Of a DNA stretch of 55,672 nt, positions 21,334 through 33,754 are shown piece after piece. The DNA is taken from positions 9,564 to 65,235 of the forward strand of contig WKLE02000989.1 of assembly GCA_014885115.2 (NCBI GenBank), read 5' to 3'. The notes under the pieces are model-generated. The model worked only from the letters and a program-made list of their open reading frames with translations. It was not told the origin of the DNA and searched no databases. How positions within the stretch are numbered: the stretch's first letter is position 1; every line of letters begins with the position of its first letter. The position numbers were made by a program, and so were the translations under genes. This DNA is from Asterionellopsis glacialis (taxonomy: Eukaryota; Bacillariophyta; Plagiogrammaphyceae; Rhaphoneidales; Asterionellopsidaceae).

Positions 21334-24300
21334 ATTGTGATATAATACCTTAGTTGTTATGAGATCATGATAGGCATGGAATCTACTAAGGAATGGAAAA
21401 CAAATTGCAGGGCTATATTTGGGGCATATTTGAGGGGTACAAGCTCAATTATAGGGGAATTTACCTATGGGTCTGGTATTTCACAACCCAATTAGTGAAA
21501 TATACTGTAAGGTACATATAATCTATTGTATACTTCTGTTTATGTGATGTCAACAATATATATTGTTTGACCAACTAAACAAAAATACAATCAAAAAGTG
21601 CATTTATTATTATTGCATTCAATCTCCTAAGAATCAATCTAATCTAATCTTGTCAAATATCTGTTCCATAAGCAAATTGCATGATATTGTAAGAAGTCCT
21701 AATAATAATTCACTCACTTGCACTAATCAAGGGCTGGTCATCTGGTCATCATTTCTTATTTTGCTATCAGTTCATTTTTCTGCTGTACTTAGAGGTTTTG
21801 CTCTGATTGAGTGGGTCCATTCAGTCAGCTTAGCCATTTTTGCTTTGTCATTTCAATTCTTTGAATCACTAGCACTGTGAGCACCAGTACCACTATGTTG
21901 GAGCTGAAAACAAATTTTCCACTTTGTTCCATCTTCTTTGACTTGTCTTCGTTATAAGCTCCAAGTCTTCTTCAATTTTGAGTTGCCTTTTCTTATTTTT
22001 TCCTGTTTCCAAAATTAAAGACTTTTTATCTCTTTTTTCCTTCCTTTTTCACTTTTGTGGTCATTGTTCAAATATTCACTTAATATTTCAGTTCATCAAC
22101 CATTGACTTCTTTTTATCAATCACCAGTTGAACACTAGAATTGATTTTAAGTACTCTGTCAGAAAAGAATCATTCTTTGCTTGGTAGCTTCTAATATTGA
22201 GTTATTAGTTGTCATATTTTTCAGTACTAGTATAGCATTTTTAAACCTGCTGGCAAGTCCACTAAAATTTCACATACCAGCACATGGTATAAAAGTTTTG
22301 TTTTTGATGTTTGTACAAGTGCATGTCTTCAAGATTTTACCTTAAAGGATAGTCATCCCAATGTTCTTGGGAAAAGATATTTGCAACTTGTAGGTAAAAG
22401 AATTTTTTTAATTGTCATGGATCAGCAGATAGGCATTGTCACTAATATTTATTGCTATAAGTTTAACAGTTCCCTTCTGCCAATCATTGTTCTTTTCATA
22501 TACTACTAATACTGTTACAATTAAATCCAGGATTTCCTGTATGATACATGTCCTCTTCCTTCATTTTACTGAACCAGGAATTTCTAGTAAAGCAGTACTA
22601 AAACTGTAAAAATATTGTTATTATTTCCTTTACTTCCAGTTCAAAATCATCAGGAGTACTTATTGAATAGCTTGGTTGTATCTCTTGGTAATTGATTTAA
22701 TTCAAAGTTACTATATACAAGACCCAACATAAAATCCTTCTGCTTTTTTTCCCTTGTATTTATTGATTTAACACATTTCTTGGATCTTGTAAAATATGTC
22801 TGTACTATTGCCTTTCAGATACATGTAACCCATAGCTTGTTCTGGATATGAACATAATAGTTGATATTCTTGTTCTCTCTACAAACAGTCCACAATGGTC
22901 CTGTTCTGGTACAAAATATTATTATAATACATACCACTTTCTGTCTTCAATATTCCATATAACAGTTAGAAGTGGTCAGATACCAGGTAGTACTGCACCA
23001 GCTGAATCAACTTAGAATAGATTTTTGTTCAACAATGTTCCCTGTTACAAGAATTCCATTTCTATGGAAAATATGATATTTATGGTCTCCCTCTTGAACT
23101 TTCTTTTTGAGAAAAGTACGGTATTTTGGGACCTTCTTGACAAAAAATGCTATTAAACATTGAAGAAAAACTTCAAGCTATTTTTGCTGTGGCTATTTTG
23201 AGCATACCAGATGAGCTTTGTATTTTTTAAATTTTGTGTGTGTTTGTAGTGAGAATACACACACATTGGTTGTGTACCAGATGGTAACATAATTTTTTCA
23301 TAGGAAAATATGCATCAGCATTAAATGAAATTGGAATTTATATGGTTGTGCTTCATGGTGTTGTGCTCCCTCTCTCCCCTCTGCCCTAAACATTTTGTTG
23401 CTATGTATAAGCAAGCACATAATATACACACATGTATTATAAGAATTTTTGTCTTAAAAAGATTCCCATGCTGCTTGTTTCTTCTATAAATTCTTCACCA
23501 TAGCAATTCCCTCTCAATATTAATACCAGCATGTTTCTATGGTATTTTGGAAATCTTTGTAATGTTAGATTCTGTAACAATAATCACAACTCCTTGCTTG
23601 TCTTTCAACACATTTATAAGTGCACTTCTATCTTGACTGTTTTGTTTTGTAGAGTTTCTGGATAGAATCTTATTGTTTTGCAATCTTTAGAGCAGCTTTC
23701 TCTTGTTTCCTGTAGCTTTGATTTTTTTAATTGTATACTATAAGTCTTGTACTAGTTCTGCACTCATGGTCTTTTTGGTAGTAGACCACTATATTGTCAA
23801 ACTTGGTCTTTTGGGGACTAGCCTTTTAGCATTTTGTGGTGAAAAATCCAACTCATCTATATGCTGATGGTTGTTGCGATTAAACAAAAATTTCACAAAC
23901 AAAGTTACGGGGGGTGGAGTACTTTTAGAATTAATCTATATAATAATCCAGCTGCTTTATTTCTTTGATATGCAAGAGACAACAACATAAGTGTGGTGGG
24001 TATTATTCTGATACTGATAACCATCTTATTGATGCAGACAGCATTATTTTGAAAATGAATCATAAATAAAAATAGCTTACATGTGATATTTCCAAAATGC
24101 AGTTCAGAAAACAACATTTCTAAAAAGAAACCCTGATTCATAATTTGCAATACATTTAAAAAAAAAACTAAATATCTGTTGATCACCCATTCCTGCTGTG
24201 CAGGGCAAACCAAATAAACTCAATTTGTAGTGACAACCAGAACCATGTAATAACTAAAGCAGGTGTGGAATGTTTCTAAGTTTTTTTTTTGTAAAATAAG

Positions 24301-27300
24301 ATTTGATACAATTCACATTTTGCACTGACCAAGTGCACACACACAATATATTAAAAGATCATTTAGACAGCAACTACTTTATATTGGTAAGGATATTAAT
24401 TTTTTAATGCACTTGGGTATGTTTTAGAATGAATTTGCAGGATTTTCACATGGAGAAAAAATACATTTTCATACTTAAAAGGGAAAGATCTAAATCACTA
24501 TTATGCAGAAGGACTGAATTGTCAACTAATTGGCTTTTATAAATATATATCCCAAAATGCATGGACTCATCAACACACTAACCTTTGTGGAATGATTGTA
24601 CAGGAGGGCAAATAAAATTATAGAATAGATGGTGTAACCACCAGCAAGACAAAGGATTATATATTCTTGTTTTTAGTGATAAACACTGATTAAAATCTGT
24701 TTACAGTCAAGGTGTTAGCAGAAGCAAAAACAGAACAGAATCAAGGTATGTATAAAACATTAGTATAGTAGAATGTTTTTCTAGTACAAGAACATGCAAG
24801 ACAAAAGCAAAAAAATAACTTGTTTTTCTTGGTCTTTGTACAGAGTGTCCTCCAATTTAACAAGGACTGAAACTAAAGAGTGGGTTGGTACTTCTTTTTG
24901 GTATGAAATGTTCAAAACTTCATTAGATTCAATTTTCATTTCTCTGCCATACCTAAAGGGTAAAGATTGCATTATTGCTTCATGTCAACCAAGTAGGAGT
25001 GAGCTTGGATTACTATTTTTACCTTGAACAGAGACCATACAGCGGTATTGTACCCTATCTTAGATTTTTGTCTTATAAGATTTATTCTTTTCTAGTACAG
25101 TCCCATGCAGTACTACCAATCAAACCCTGTGTGCTGGTTGAACAGTACCTAAAATTCCACAACAACAAGTTCTTGATAAATACTTCTTAGTGGTACTGCA
25201 GCAAAGAATTTCATAAATGTCATTTTTGTTAGTACTAACCAACAGCATTGCAGTTTGCATTCTATCTGAGATTTCTCATCTAAGTTTTATTCAACAATAG
25301 AAATTGTTATTGTGTGTTGTACTTGGCTGGCATGGCAGAGTATCTGGCCTGTCAAAAAATGGCAGAGAGGTCCAAAGCATAATTATTCTTTGGCTGGGAT
25401 TTTCAAAAAACCATTGTTCACAGCTTGATACTATTTTTGCAAATTTCATTTGTCTTACAATTGAATATTAGATTTTGCTGGTATCTCCGAAGTTACTAAA
25501 TACCAAGGAACTGTAAGAGTGTGACACAGAAATTGATAAGTTCTTCATCAGTGTAGCAAAAGATATGATTTTCAACCAATTGTAGCACCATCTCTTTCCA
25601 CAAAAGTATATTCTGTTATAATCTACTGCTGACATTATATCCTGATAAGTCTTCTCTCCATCTTCATCTGCTTGATTTTCTAAAAGAACTGATGATACTT
25701 ATGGTGTTTTTTTAGTTCTTACAGGCAAGCCCAGATACCATGACTGCCCTTATAAAATGGACTGTAGTTATATATTAGGTGAGTTAGATAAAAATTCCAA
25801 ATTGTAATCAAAACAATTTACACATAAAATCAAGAGACCTCTAACAATCAGAAGTAAATCTCTGTTACTTTGCATTATAAAAAAATGATAAGAAACTAGC
25901 CATTCCTTGTGTTTTAGTAAGTAAAGGTGAATCTTTTGAATTCTACTTCCTCTACCAATGGAGGTTTAAATCTTTACATTTTGTGGGAAAAGTATCTTTT
26001 TAGTTTACTACTTTTAACACCAAGAAGAAAGTAAGAAATCAACCAACATATATGGCTCATATGAAGTAGTACTAAGAAAGTCAAGTATATTGCACAGTGT
26101 GTTCTTACAGCAAGAAGAACATGAAGGGCAGAATACAATATAGGAGGGTTCAAGAGGAGGTACAAGTTATGCATCAAACTTGTTATCATCTGAAGTGTGT
26201 GTGGTAAAGCCAATTTGCTACAAGAAGATTGTGATACAAAATAGAAAATTCAAATATAATTCATTACCAGCAGCATAAGATTGTACATCTAGCAAAACAG
26301 ATGAAAAAAATAAATAGAACAAACATTTTTGTCACATACTGGGAGTTTGACTTTGAACAAAAAGAAGGATAGCACAGGACCCATATTGTCTTAAGAAGAC
26401 TTACCCATGCCACATTCAATCTTTCTTATTATGTTATTTGTAGATATACTACAGCAAGAAAGAGGGTAGCCCCACCATCCAAGCACAAATGGATGTTGCA
26501 TTAGGCACTCAAACTACCACTAGCCATATTCATTCTGTCATACACAAAAGATCCTTGATCATAAATACCATTTAGTAGAAATTTACATCAAGGAAAAAAT
26601 TCTTTTGCAATTATCTCCCATGTACCCCCCAATGAAAGATGCACTGAAAAGGACTTAATGTAACTATTAACAAATCAATTACCATAGGAAAAAGTTTCTC
26701 CTACCATCATTGAGGATGTATTTTTAAATATGATATGTGATAAAGACTTTATCAATGTGCACTAGTAGTCCTCCTCCTGGGTTTTCTTCTACCAGCCACA
26801 TCATGGATGATTTGTGCTATGAACAGCAAATTGATACCCTTACTGCTGCAGTTCTTAGTAGAAGATTTTGCTGAGGCAGAAGCATCAACCAGAATAGTAA
26901 AACAGTAATTAACACCTGCAGCAAGAAGTAAAAACAAACAAACTTGGGAGGATGAGATGGTGTGTGTTTAGAAGAGGAGAAAGAGAAAAAACACATCAAA
27001 GCAACTCTTCTATTAGACTCTAGTGACTATTTTCTCTAATGGCTACTTTGTTTTGGTATTTTGACTTTGCTTGGTACAGTTAGTCAAGTAAATATCTTTT
27101 TTTACTCTGGCAGAGAATAGCCTAGAAAAGACTTGACAGTATTCATTTTTTTGCAGCATAACATGTGTCAGGTTTCATTTTGCAGTATGATATGGGGTAT
27201 AATTTATTCTGAAGTTTTTAAAAAAACAATAGCTTTCATATGGGGTATACTTTATTCCAAAGTAAAAAATTATAGCCTGACACAGCCATATTTTTCATAA

Positions 27301-27356
27301 ATTCCCTTTTTGGTCAGGACACCATTTAACCAAGACAAAGATAAAATTACATTTCA

Positions 27357-28067
27357 GACATCCCAAAGAGTGGGTGATAAACCCTTGTGTAGAAGCATCA
27401 GTCAAAAATGAACAAAATTTACCACAACAATGACAAGGTCAAAAATGGCAGGACACTAAGAAGTGACAACAATCAAATGGTCATAAAACATAGAATCTAG
27501 AAAAGAAAGTAGTCAAACATGTGTGATATTCATGAAGTGTCTTGTACATGATTTAATGTAATGTTTACAAGAGTATCATATAAAATGTAAAAATTGATAA
27601 AAATAATTTTTTTTGTTCTTTTGACTTTTATTTTTATTGTGGAACTTGTTTTTATATCAGCTTGATTAATATTCAAAGAATTGATTGTTACTGTTGTCAT
27701 CATTCTTGTATAAAAATGTGTATAAAATATTCATACTCTAGGTACTCATACAGAAGAGCATCCATTTCCATTTTTCTGTTGATATTTTTAAAAATATTTC
27801 ACCCATGACCCATGTCAACACTAAAATGAAGACATTAATAAGATGACATCATGTGAGAAATCAAGTAACACATGCATTTCCATGCAATAAAGCCTGTAAA
27901 CATGAAAATGGATTGAAATTATTTTCTTATCATTTTTATTTGTCTAGCATTCAAATCTTGTGAAAAGAGTTTGCTGCTACATAACAACCAGTCATAAAGT
28001 CAATGCTACAGAGAAACAAAAGATGGTCATCACAAGAAAAAGAGGCTGCAATGATGGGTAACATGGT
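27357..28067 (+). repeat. Dispersed repeat, copy A (left of the Treslin-like gene)
   Basis: Diverged direct copy of 32328..33304. Clear shared blocks include CAAAAATGAACAAAATT with CACAACAATGA (27406 and 32377), TGTGATATTCATGAAG (27520 and 32497), ATGGATTGAAATTAT (27908 and 33144), and AAACAAAAGATGGTCATCAC (28014 and 33251) followed by GGCTG..TGATGGGTAACATG. Copy A is shorter, lacking about 270 bases present in copy B. No coding potential is recognised. Confidence 0.75.
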
Positions 28068-28298
28068 TCTCATCCTGATGATGACAATGGCAAGTACTGT
28101 CAGTGTGCTTCTTGTGTGGTGTAAGCTCTGGGCAATCTTCCATCCTTCCTGTTTTTTGGGATGGTTATTTTGATTTTTTTCAGTGGAATGAGATGAGCCC
28201 AGTGTGTGTGGTGTGGGGTCTTCTTTAGTTTTTTGGGGGTGCGTGACAGACATTGATTATTCGTCATGATGATGTCATCAATGGAGCCGGCCGGCAGG

Positions 28299-28310
28299 GG
28301 CGCGCCAAAA
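28299..28310 (-). promoter_or_regulatory. E2F-type site upstream of the Treslin-like gene
   Basis: The plus strand reads GGCGCGCCAAAA, i.e. TTTTGGCGCGCC on the minus strand. This matches the E2F/DP consensus TTTSSCGC and is about 350 bases before the ATG at 28661. It lies in the short CpG-rich block (28242-28660) that abruptly ends the CpG-free region. E2F control of replication genes is established in animals and plants; here it is inferred. Confidence 0.5.
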
Positions 28311-28660
28311 TGAAAGCACAAGAGAAAAACTAAACTCATCTTTTTGTGCCATTTTTGCTTTCTCTGATTTGTTCGTTTTGCCAGTTCGGATCTAGAGAGA
28401 CCTCAAGAAAAGCGACAGAGGTGCGCATGCGATATATCCTGGGCATGTAGTTAGTTTGCAATTCACATGTCATACCTTGTGGAGAGAACTTCTTGATTGA
28501 ATCTTTTAGAAGCGGAGTTCTTCGTTGAAAACTGCCGTTGGGCCAAGGACCAAGAAGAGAATCCAAAAATTCTTTTTTTAGTGAAATCGGATATCAAACC
28601 CAACTCTGTCTTCTCAGGCACTCTAGGATAGCGTGAAAATACACATACACGGTCATCAAG

Positions 28661-31609
28661 ATGCCACCAAAACATAAATACCGATCGCGATTGGCTCAGC
28701 AGGTGCAATCGAAAAATCCTCCCACTTCCACAAAATCAACGATAACCTCATCGTCTGCATTATTATTATCGAACAACCTGAATCATTCCTCTTTGAAACG
28801 ATTTGGAACAGCATCAGCAGCAGCATCAGTAAAACCAATGAAACAACGAGAGGACAATATTATTTCAATAACATTTGGTGGTATAAGTGGTAGTGGTGAC
28901 CAAGAGGAAAACAAATCAAATCATCATGTACTATCTGGTAATCTTCATTGTTGTCTTAGTTTGAAACCAACAGTTACTACTAGCAACACACCAATGACCA
29001 AAGCTCCAAAACTTCCAAAACGATTTATATTGGAACAAATGATACCTGTCCGACAAGAGAAAGGAAAATTGTTTGTCACAAATCTTGAAAATGGTAAAGA
29101 CGAAGAAATAGACATGTCGTTACAGCAATATACCTTAAAACAACACCAACAACAAAAGCCCTTGTCATCATTGTCCGAAAACAACAACAGCATGAGCAGA
29201 AATAAACGAATAAAACCAATACCTTCCAACTACACCAACAACAAAGAGAATGATTTTCATGTAAAGAATGAACTTGATTTGATAACAATCAATGTCATGT
29301 TGTATACAATGAATGCTGGATTGGTACTATCAGATTCGTCTTCTTACACGGATTGCAAAAGAAAGCAATTATATGTATTGCGACCAAAATCGAACAAAAG
29401 CGCAATCCTTCAACCATTGGAGATCTTGGCGAAAGGTGAAATCAACGATGATTCTCCATCAGAGAAAGGTCCTACACATCACAAAAGGTCAATGGGGACT
29501 AATGGAAACTCGGATGGTATCTGTGTTACTACTACTGACGACAAAGTTCATCGAAAAAGGACCAAGGTGACGGAATTTGAGAATACTGCTTTATCAACAA
29601 CCGCAACAAAAACTGAAGGGAAGAAACATTTGACAACCAAAGAATCACCACCAATACCAGTACCACCACAAAATTGGAGAACACAACTTAGTCAAGAAGA
29701 ATGGATGATGGCTTCAACTCATCCTTCGCCATTGGAAGATGTAGTGAAAAAGTATCATTCTTGTTTAGAATCTAATAAACCTACACCTCTTGATTGGGTT
29801 TCAAAACAATTACCACAATGTTGTGTCATGATGGTATCGAGCATTACGAAGAATGATTGTGAAACAACATCAAACACAACAATAATGAAGGACAGCAATG
29901 ATACAAAAAATGATGGCACTACTAGGAATATCAACGACTCGAACAATAATGACGTGGTTATTGATAAAGAACGATTATCACAATTACTTTTATGTAATGA
30001 AGATGATACAAATATTTTCATTTCTCCTACCATGATATCTGAAATGGCACGAAAGGTGATGACTCAGCTAAATGATGGTACTGTCCACCAAGAGAACAAC
30101 AAAGACGAAACTACAAGTAGCAAGGGCACTTTGTTACGAACAATTCAACTTCAAGTTATGATACGATTACAATTGTATGCCATGGGAGGCTCAATATTTT
30201 TAGATCATTATAATATGGAACAGTTTATTGACAACGATAGTAAGAAAGCAAAGAAACAGTCTTCAAAGAAAAAGAAGAAAAAACGAAAGCGAGAAGAAAC
30301 AACATCGTCATCACCATTGGAAAAATTAATCCAAGATATCACAGATATTCTTTCAACAGCAACCTTTTTACTTGGATTTGATACATCATTATCATCCTTC
30401 CTTGAAGAATCATCCGTATTACCAAAATATTTGTATCATTCAATACCTACTGTACTGCAAGAAATTTATGATTTTTTTGAAATTTCAAATCCTTACAATC
30501 AAGAGGAAGATGCCATTGGAATGAATGAAGAGCATGTTGATGGAAATAACAACAATTCTAGTAGCAGCAGAGTGACGACAAACAATGCTGATCGAGAGCA
30601 AGCGTCGCTCCCCTCATGTAGTGAACAACAAAGGACGAACAAGGCCACACACGCTTCGCCAACAACTCATGCACCGTCTTCCTCGCCAAACAAAAACTTA
30701 TCTCTTTCTTCCTCATCTTTTTCTCCCTCTTCTTCACCATTTTCTGTGAAAAAGCCGGAAAATAATGATAGTACAGGCACCCAAGGCAAGGCTGAGGAGG
30801 AAAAGAATGGAATGACAACCAAGATTCATAAAAAATCATTTCAAATAACGTCCAATACAATTTCCAACAATCCGTTGCTCAAGGGGAGTCAACAAAACTA
30901 TGTAGGAAATCATTTCAATACCAATGGCATATCAAGATTAGCTGTAAAAGTACCCGCAGCAGTAGTTGGTTCAGTAAATTTACCTCCAAAGCCAAGATCA
31001 AAACCATCATCATCATCATCATCATCATCATCGCCACCACCACAAATAAGAACAAAACAATATGAGAAAGCTGTGGATCGTCAAATTACCACAACTGCTA
31101 GTACTGTCGCTAGTAGTTGTAATGATGTAGATCACCAATCATCTCTTCCTCCAATTTCAACCGCTACAAGCACTCGAAAGCAATCTATGAAGACGTCCAA
31201 TGGGAATTCGTCTTCACGTTCAGGAGCAGTTGGACAAGCTATAGTCACTGAAACACCTTCTAAGCCATTGACAGCGACAGCAACAATTACAATAACGAAA
31301 GAAAGTCACAAATCATCTTTTTGTCAAACACCTACCAAAGCTTTATGCTTTTCAGAAGATCAAACACCTGTTAAAAAGAAACCTAAAAATATTACAAGTC
31401 TTGTGGGTGGTGCCGTCCAATTGCATCATCATCAGCAAACACCTATACGAAAACAACCCAAAGCCAATGGGAGTGGAGTTTCATTCTTTGATTCACCATT
31501 ACCCTCATCACAATCTCAAAATGCACGTCTTGTTGTACAAGCAGCATTGGCAGCAAGAAGAAAAGGTAAATCATTATCATTTCCTCGTTCTAAAAAGAAA
31601 AAATCTTGA
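28661..31609 (+). CDS. Treslin/Sld3-like DNA replication initiation factor (tentative)
   Basis: 982 residues in a single exon. Most of the protein is Ser/Asn/Gln-rich and disordered. A folded-looking helical core lies at ~460-620: ISPTMISEMARKVMTQL, LLRTIQLQVMIRLQLYAMG (~490-508), a Lys-rich insert, then PLEKLIQDITDIL, FLLGFDTSLSSFLEES and YLYHSIPTVLQEIYDFF. The order 'L...QLQ..lRL', then 'FLE...L..Y...IP..L..IY' resembles the Sld3/Treslin (TICRR) domain that loads Cdc45 onto MCM. The C-terminal ~120 residues contain four CDK-type T-P sites followed by basic residues (TPSKP, TPTKA, TPVKKK, TPIRK, ~863-930), as expected of a factor that recruits a Dpb11/TopBP1-like BRCT protein after phosphorylation. 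An E2F-type site upstream supports an S-phase role. The domain match is by eye and could be wrong; a reliable alternative was not found. Confidence 0.5.
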   Translation: MPPKHKYRSRLAQQVQSKNPPTSTKSTITSSSALLLSNNLNHSSLKRFGTASAAASVKPMKQREDNIISITFGGISGSGDQEENKSNHHVLSGNLHCCLSLKPTVTTSNTPMTKAPKLPKRFILEQMIPVRQEKGKLFVTNLENGKDEEIDMSLQQYTLKQHQQQKPLSSLSENNNSMSRNKRIKPIPSNYTNNKENDFHVKNELDLITINVMLYTMNAGLVLSDSSSYTDCKRKQLYVLRPKSNKSAILQPLEILAKGEINDDSPSEKGPTHHKRSMGTNGNSDGICVTTTDDKVHRKRTKVTEFENTALSTTATKTEGKKHLTTKESPPIPVPPQNWRTQLSQEEWMMASTHPSPLEDVVKKYHSCLESNKPTPLDWVSKQLPQCCVMMVSSITKNDCETTSNTTIMKDSNDTKNDGTTRNINDSNNNDVVIDKERLSQLLLCNEDDTNIFISPTMISEMARKVMTQLNDGTVHQENNKDETTSSKGTLLRTIQLQVMIRLQLYAMGGSIFLDHYNMEQFIDNDSKKAKKQSSKKKKKKRKREETTSSSPLEKLIQDITDILSTATFLLGFDTSLSSFLEESSVLPKYLYHSIPTVLQEIYDFFEISNPYNQEEDAIGMNEEHVDGNNNNSSSSRVTTNNADREQASLPSCSEQQRTNKATHASPTTHAPSSSPNKNLSLSSSSFSPSSSPFSVKKPENNDSTGTQGKAEEEKNGMTTKIHKKSFQITSNTISNNPLLKGSQQNYVGNHFNTNGISRLAVKVPAAVVGSVNLPPKPRSKPSSSSSSSSSPPPQIRTKQYEKAVDRQITTTASTVASSCNDVDHQSSLPPISTATSTRKQSMKTSNGNSSSRSGAVGQAIVTETPSKPLTATATITITKESHKSSFCQTPTKALCFSEDQTPVKKKPKNITSLVGGAVQLHHHQQTPIRKQPKANGSGVSFFDSPLPSSQSQNARLVVQAALAARRKGKSLSFPRSKKKKS

Positions 31610-32327
31610 TCTATTGTATTAGTTGTATTTTGAGGCTTACTGCAAAAAAACCAAGTCATGCAGTATGTTCTACCAGCCCAATAGGTGTGCATTTTCATTC
31701 CATTTTATCTGTGTCTTTTGCAAGTTAAGTTTATAATGCTAATACTGCATTGGTGTTAAAAAGAGAGAAAAGGAAACTTAAAGGTAACTTGTAGTCAGTC
31801 CAACGATGTTAATCTAAACTAGAGCATAAATCAAATAATGTAACTATGATTATTAAATATCACAAAAGCTCTAAAATTTTCCTTTTGCAATACATGTTTC
31901 CATCCATACAGTACACAACTATGATCACCCTTGAAATCTGGACATCATGCACATGTAGGTAGTTCATGTTGTTGACAAAAAATCTCAAAGTAAAGACAGC
32001 CATCAGTCTTTGTATGACATGCCAGTTGAAATATGCTTACTTCAAAGCACTGAAACCCTATCAACTTTTGTCGCTTCCACCTGTTGAATCTCATGTGCGT
32101 AATTGAGACGCCCACTAACAAGTTCAATATATTCAGCTATATATAAGCAGTATTCATTTTGAGTTTGCACCTCTAGATCACAGATGAAGGCAACACTACA
32201 GGCCATACATGGATCAAAGTTAAACTAAAAACAAACTACTTTAACTATGTTAAAAAAATGGTGGATGGCGTGCAATAATGATTGCATCTTCTACTATGTG
32301 GAGTCTGTCCTTCTTTCTGGACATTTT

Positions 32328-33304
32328 TGACATCCAAAAGAATAGTAAAAAAACCTTAAGTAAAAGCACCAGCCAAAAATGAACAAAATTCATCACAACA
32401 ATGATGAGATCAAAATGAACAACAGGACACTATGACATAGCAACAATCAACTGGTCATACATTATAGAAAGATAAAAGACAAGTATGCAAACCTATGTGA
32501 TATTCATGAAGAGCCTTGAAACATGGTTTCTTATGAATTTTAAATGAATCACTTAGAATGTAAAAACCAAAAAAAAATGATTTTTTTTTCAACTTCTATA
32601 TTTGTTGTGTACCTTCTTTCTAAATCTACATATTCCACAATCAACTACATCTAGAGCATTTCATTTGATCTCTACATCATATGAACCTATTTGTTTGTTT
32701 AGTATACATTGGTAGGTTGTTTTGATTTTCTGTAGACAGCAGATACAAAATTGTAGACTTTTGGTACTCTATTTTAAACTAGTCACAGCAGCTCCAATAT
32801 TTCCAGTGACACCATTTTTTCATTTATAAAATCCAACAACCAAGTTTTATATTTCTCAAACAATTTAGTAAACGAAACAAAAACTTCCATAGGTAGGAGA
32901 CTCTGATGATTGATTGTTGCTACTTATGACTCTTGTAAAAAATATCTTTTTGTATAAAAATCATACTCTATATGCAGGCATATGGCAGAATCCATATCCA
33001 TTCCTGTCACTGCAGCAGTTGATATTATCAAAATAGTTCACCTATTAAAAAATTATCACGAAGACAAGAAGATGATAGCTTGTGAGAAACCAAATTAGAT
33101 GATTTTTTGTAGGATGCAGTCAGCTACACAACAAACAAAACAATGGATTGAAATTATGTTCTTACCATTTTTATTCATCTAGTACTCTCAAACCACGAGA
33201 AAAAGCATTTCTACTAAACAACAATCAGTCATAAAATTGATGACACTGAGAAACAAAAGATGGTCATCACAAGAAAAAAAGGCTGTGGTGATGGGTAACA
33301 TGAT
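32328..33304 (+). repeat. Dispersed repeat, copy B (right of the Treslin-like gene)
   Basis: Same orientation as 27357..28067 and collinear with it. It carries an extra ~270 bases in the middle (roughly 32620-32905) relative to copy A. The two copies bracket the Treslin-like gene, about 5 kb apart start to start. Confidence 0.75.
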
Positions 33305-33632
33305 CATTAGATCAAATAATTAGGCATTGGACACTTTAATGCGACCAATACACATTTGGGAACAAATAATTTCCAGTATGTAGTTTGACCCAATAAAATG
33401 ATAGAGGGCAACAAGAGATTTTGAGTGATATATTTGGATTTGTCTGAATCCACAGAAGTATACTATATGACTTGGTTGATTTTCAATCCTGTAAACAACT
33501 AGTTGACAATTTTTCATCCCTTTTATAATTCAAATTGGGGATGGGTATCTGGAAAGATAGGGTGATGCCCATAAAAAACCTACTTGAGTCAATTTTTGTG
33601 GATAACATAAATATATATGTTTCTATGAATTG

Positions 33633-33754
33633 ATATGAGCCCCATCCATGAAAAACCAATGCATTTTTGTACCAATCCTAAAATTTTGAAGTTTTTATAT
33701 CTTGACTCAAAAAGATGGTCTGATGCATGGTTTTTTTATGGATCAGGCTCATAT
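33633..33754. repeat. 122-base foldback element
   Basis: The left arm, from ATATGAGCCCCATCCATGAA to ATGCAT near 33664, pairs with the right arm 33723..33754 (reverse complement ATATGAGCCTGATCCATAAA...ATGCAT) with a few mismatches. About 58 bases lie between the ~32-base arms. Resembles a very small MITE. Confidence 0.6.

Larger units (their letters stand above)
19446..28241. other. Long AT-rich, almost CpG-free gene desert (transposon graveyard)
   Basis: Between 19642 and 28241 I count only seven CpG dinucleotides (near 20717, 21950, 23119, 23878, 23908, 25042 and 25487). Uninterrupted CpG-free runs exceed 1.1 kb (21952-23118, 23910-25041) and 2.7 kb (25488-28240). GpC is common, so low G+C is not the explanation. 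No intact gene is visible: the longest open frames are about 105 codons, with no domains. It contains a Harbinger-like relic, a perfect hairpin and one copy of a dispersed repeat. The best reading is old transposon sequence whose methylated CpGs decayed to TpG/CpA. Confidence 0.8.
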
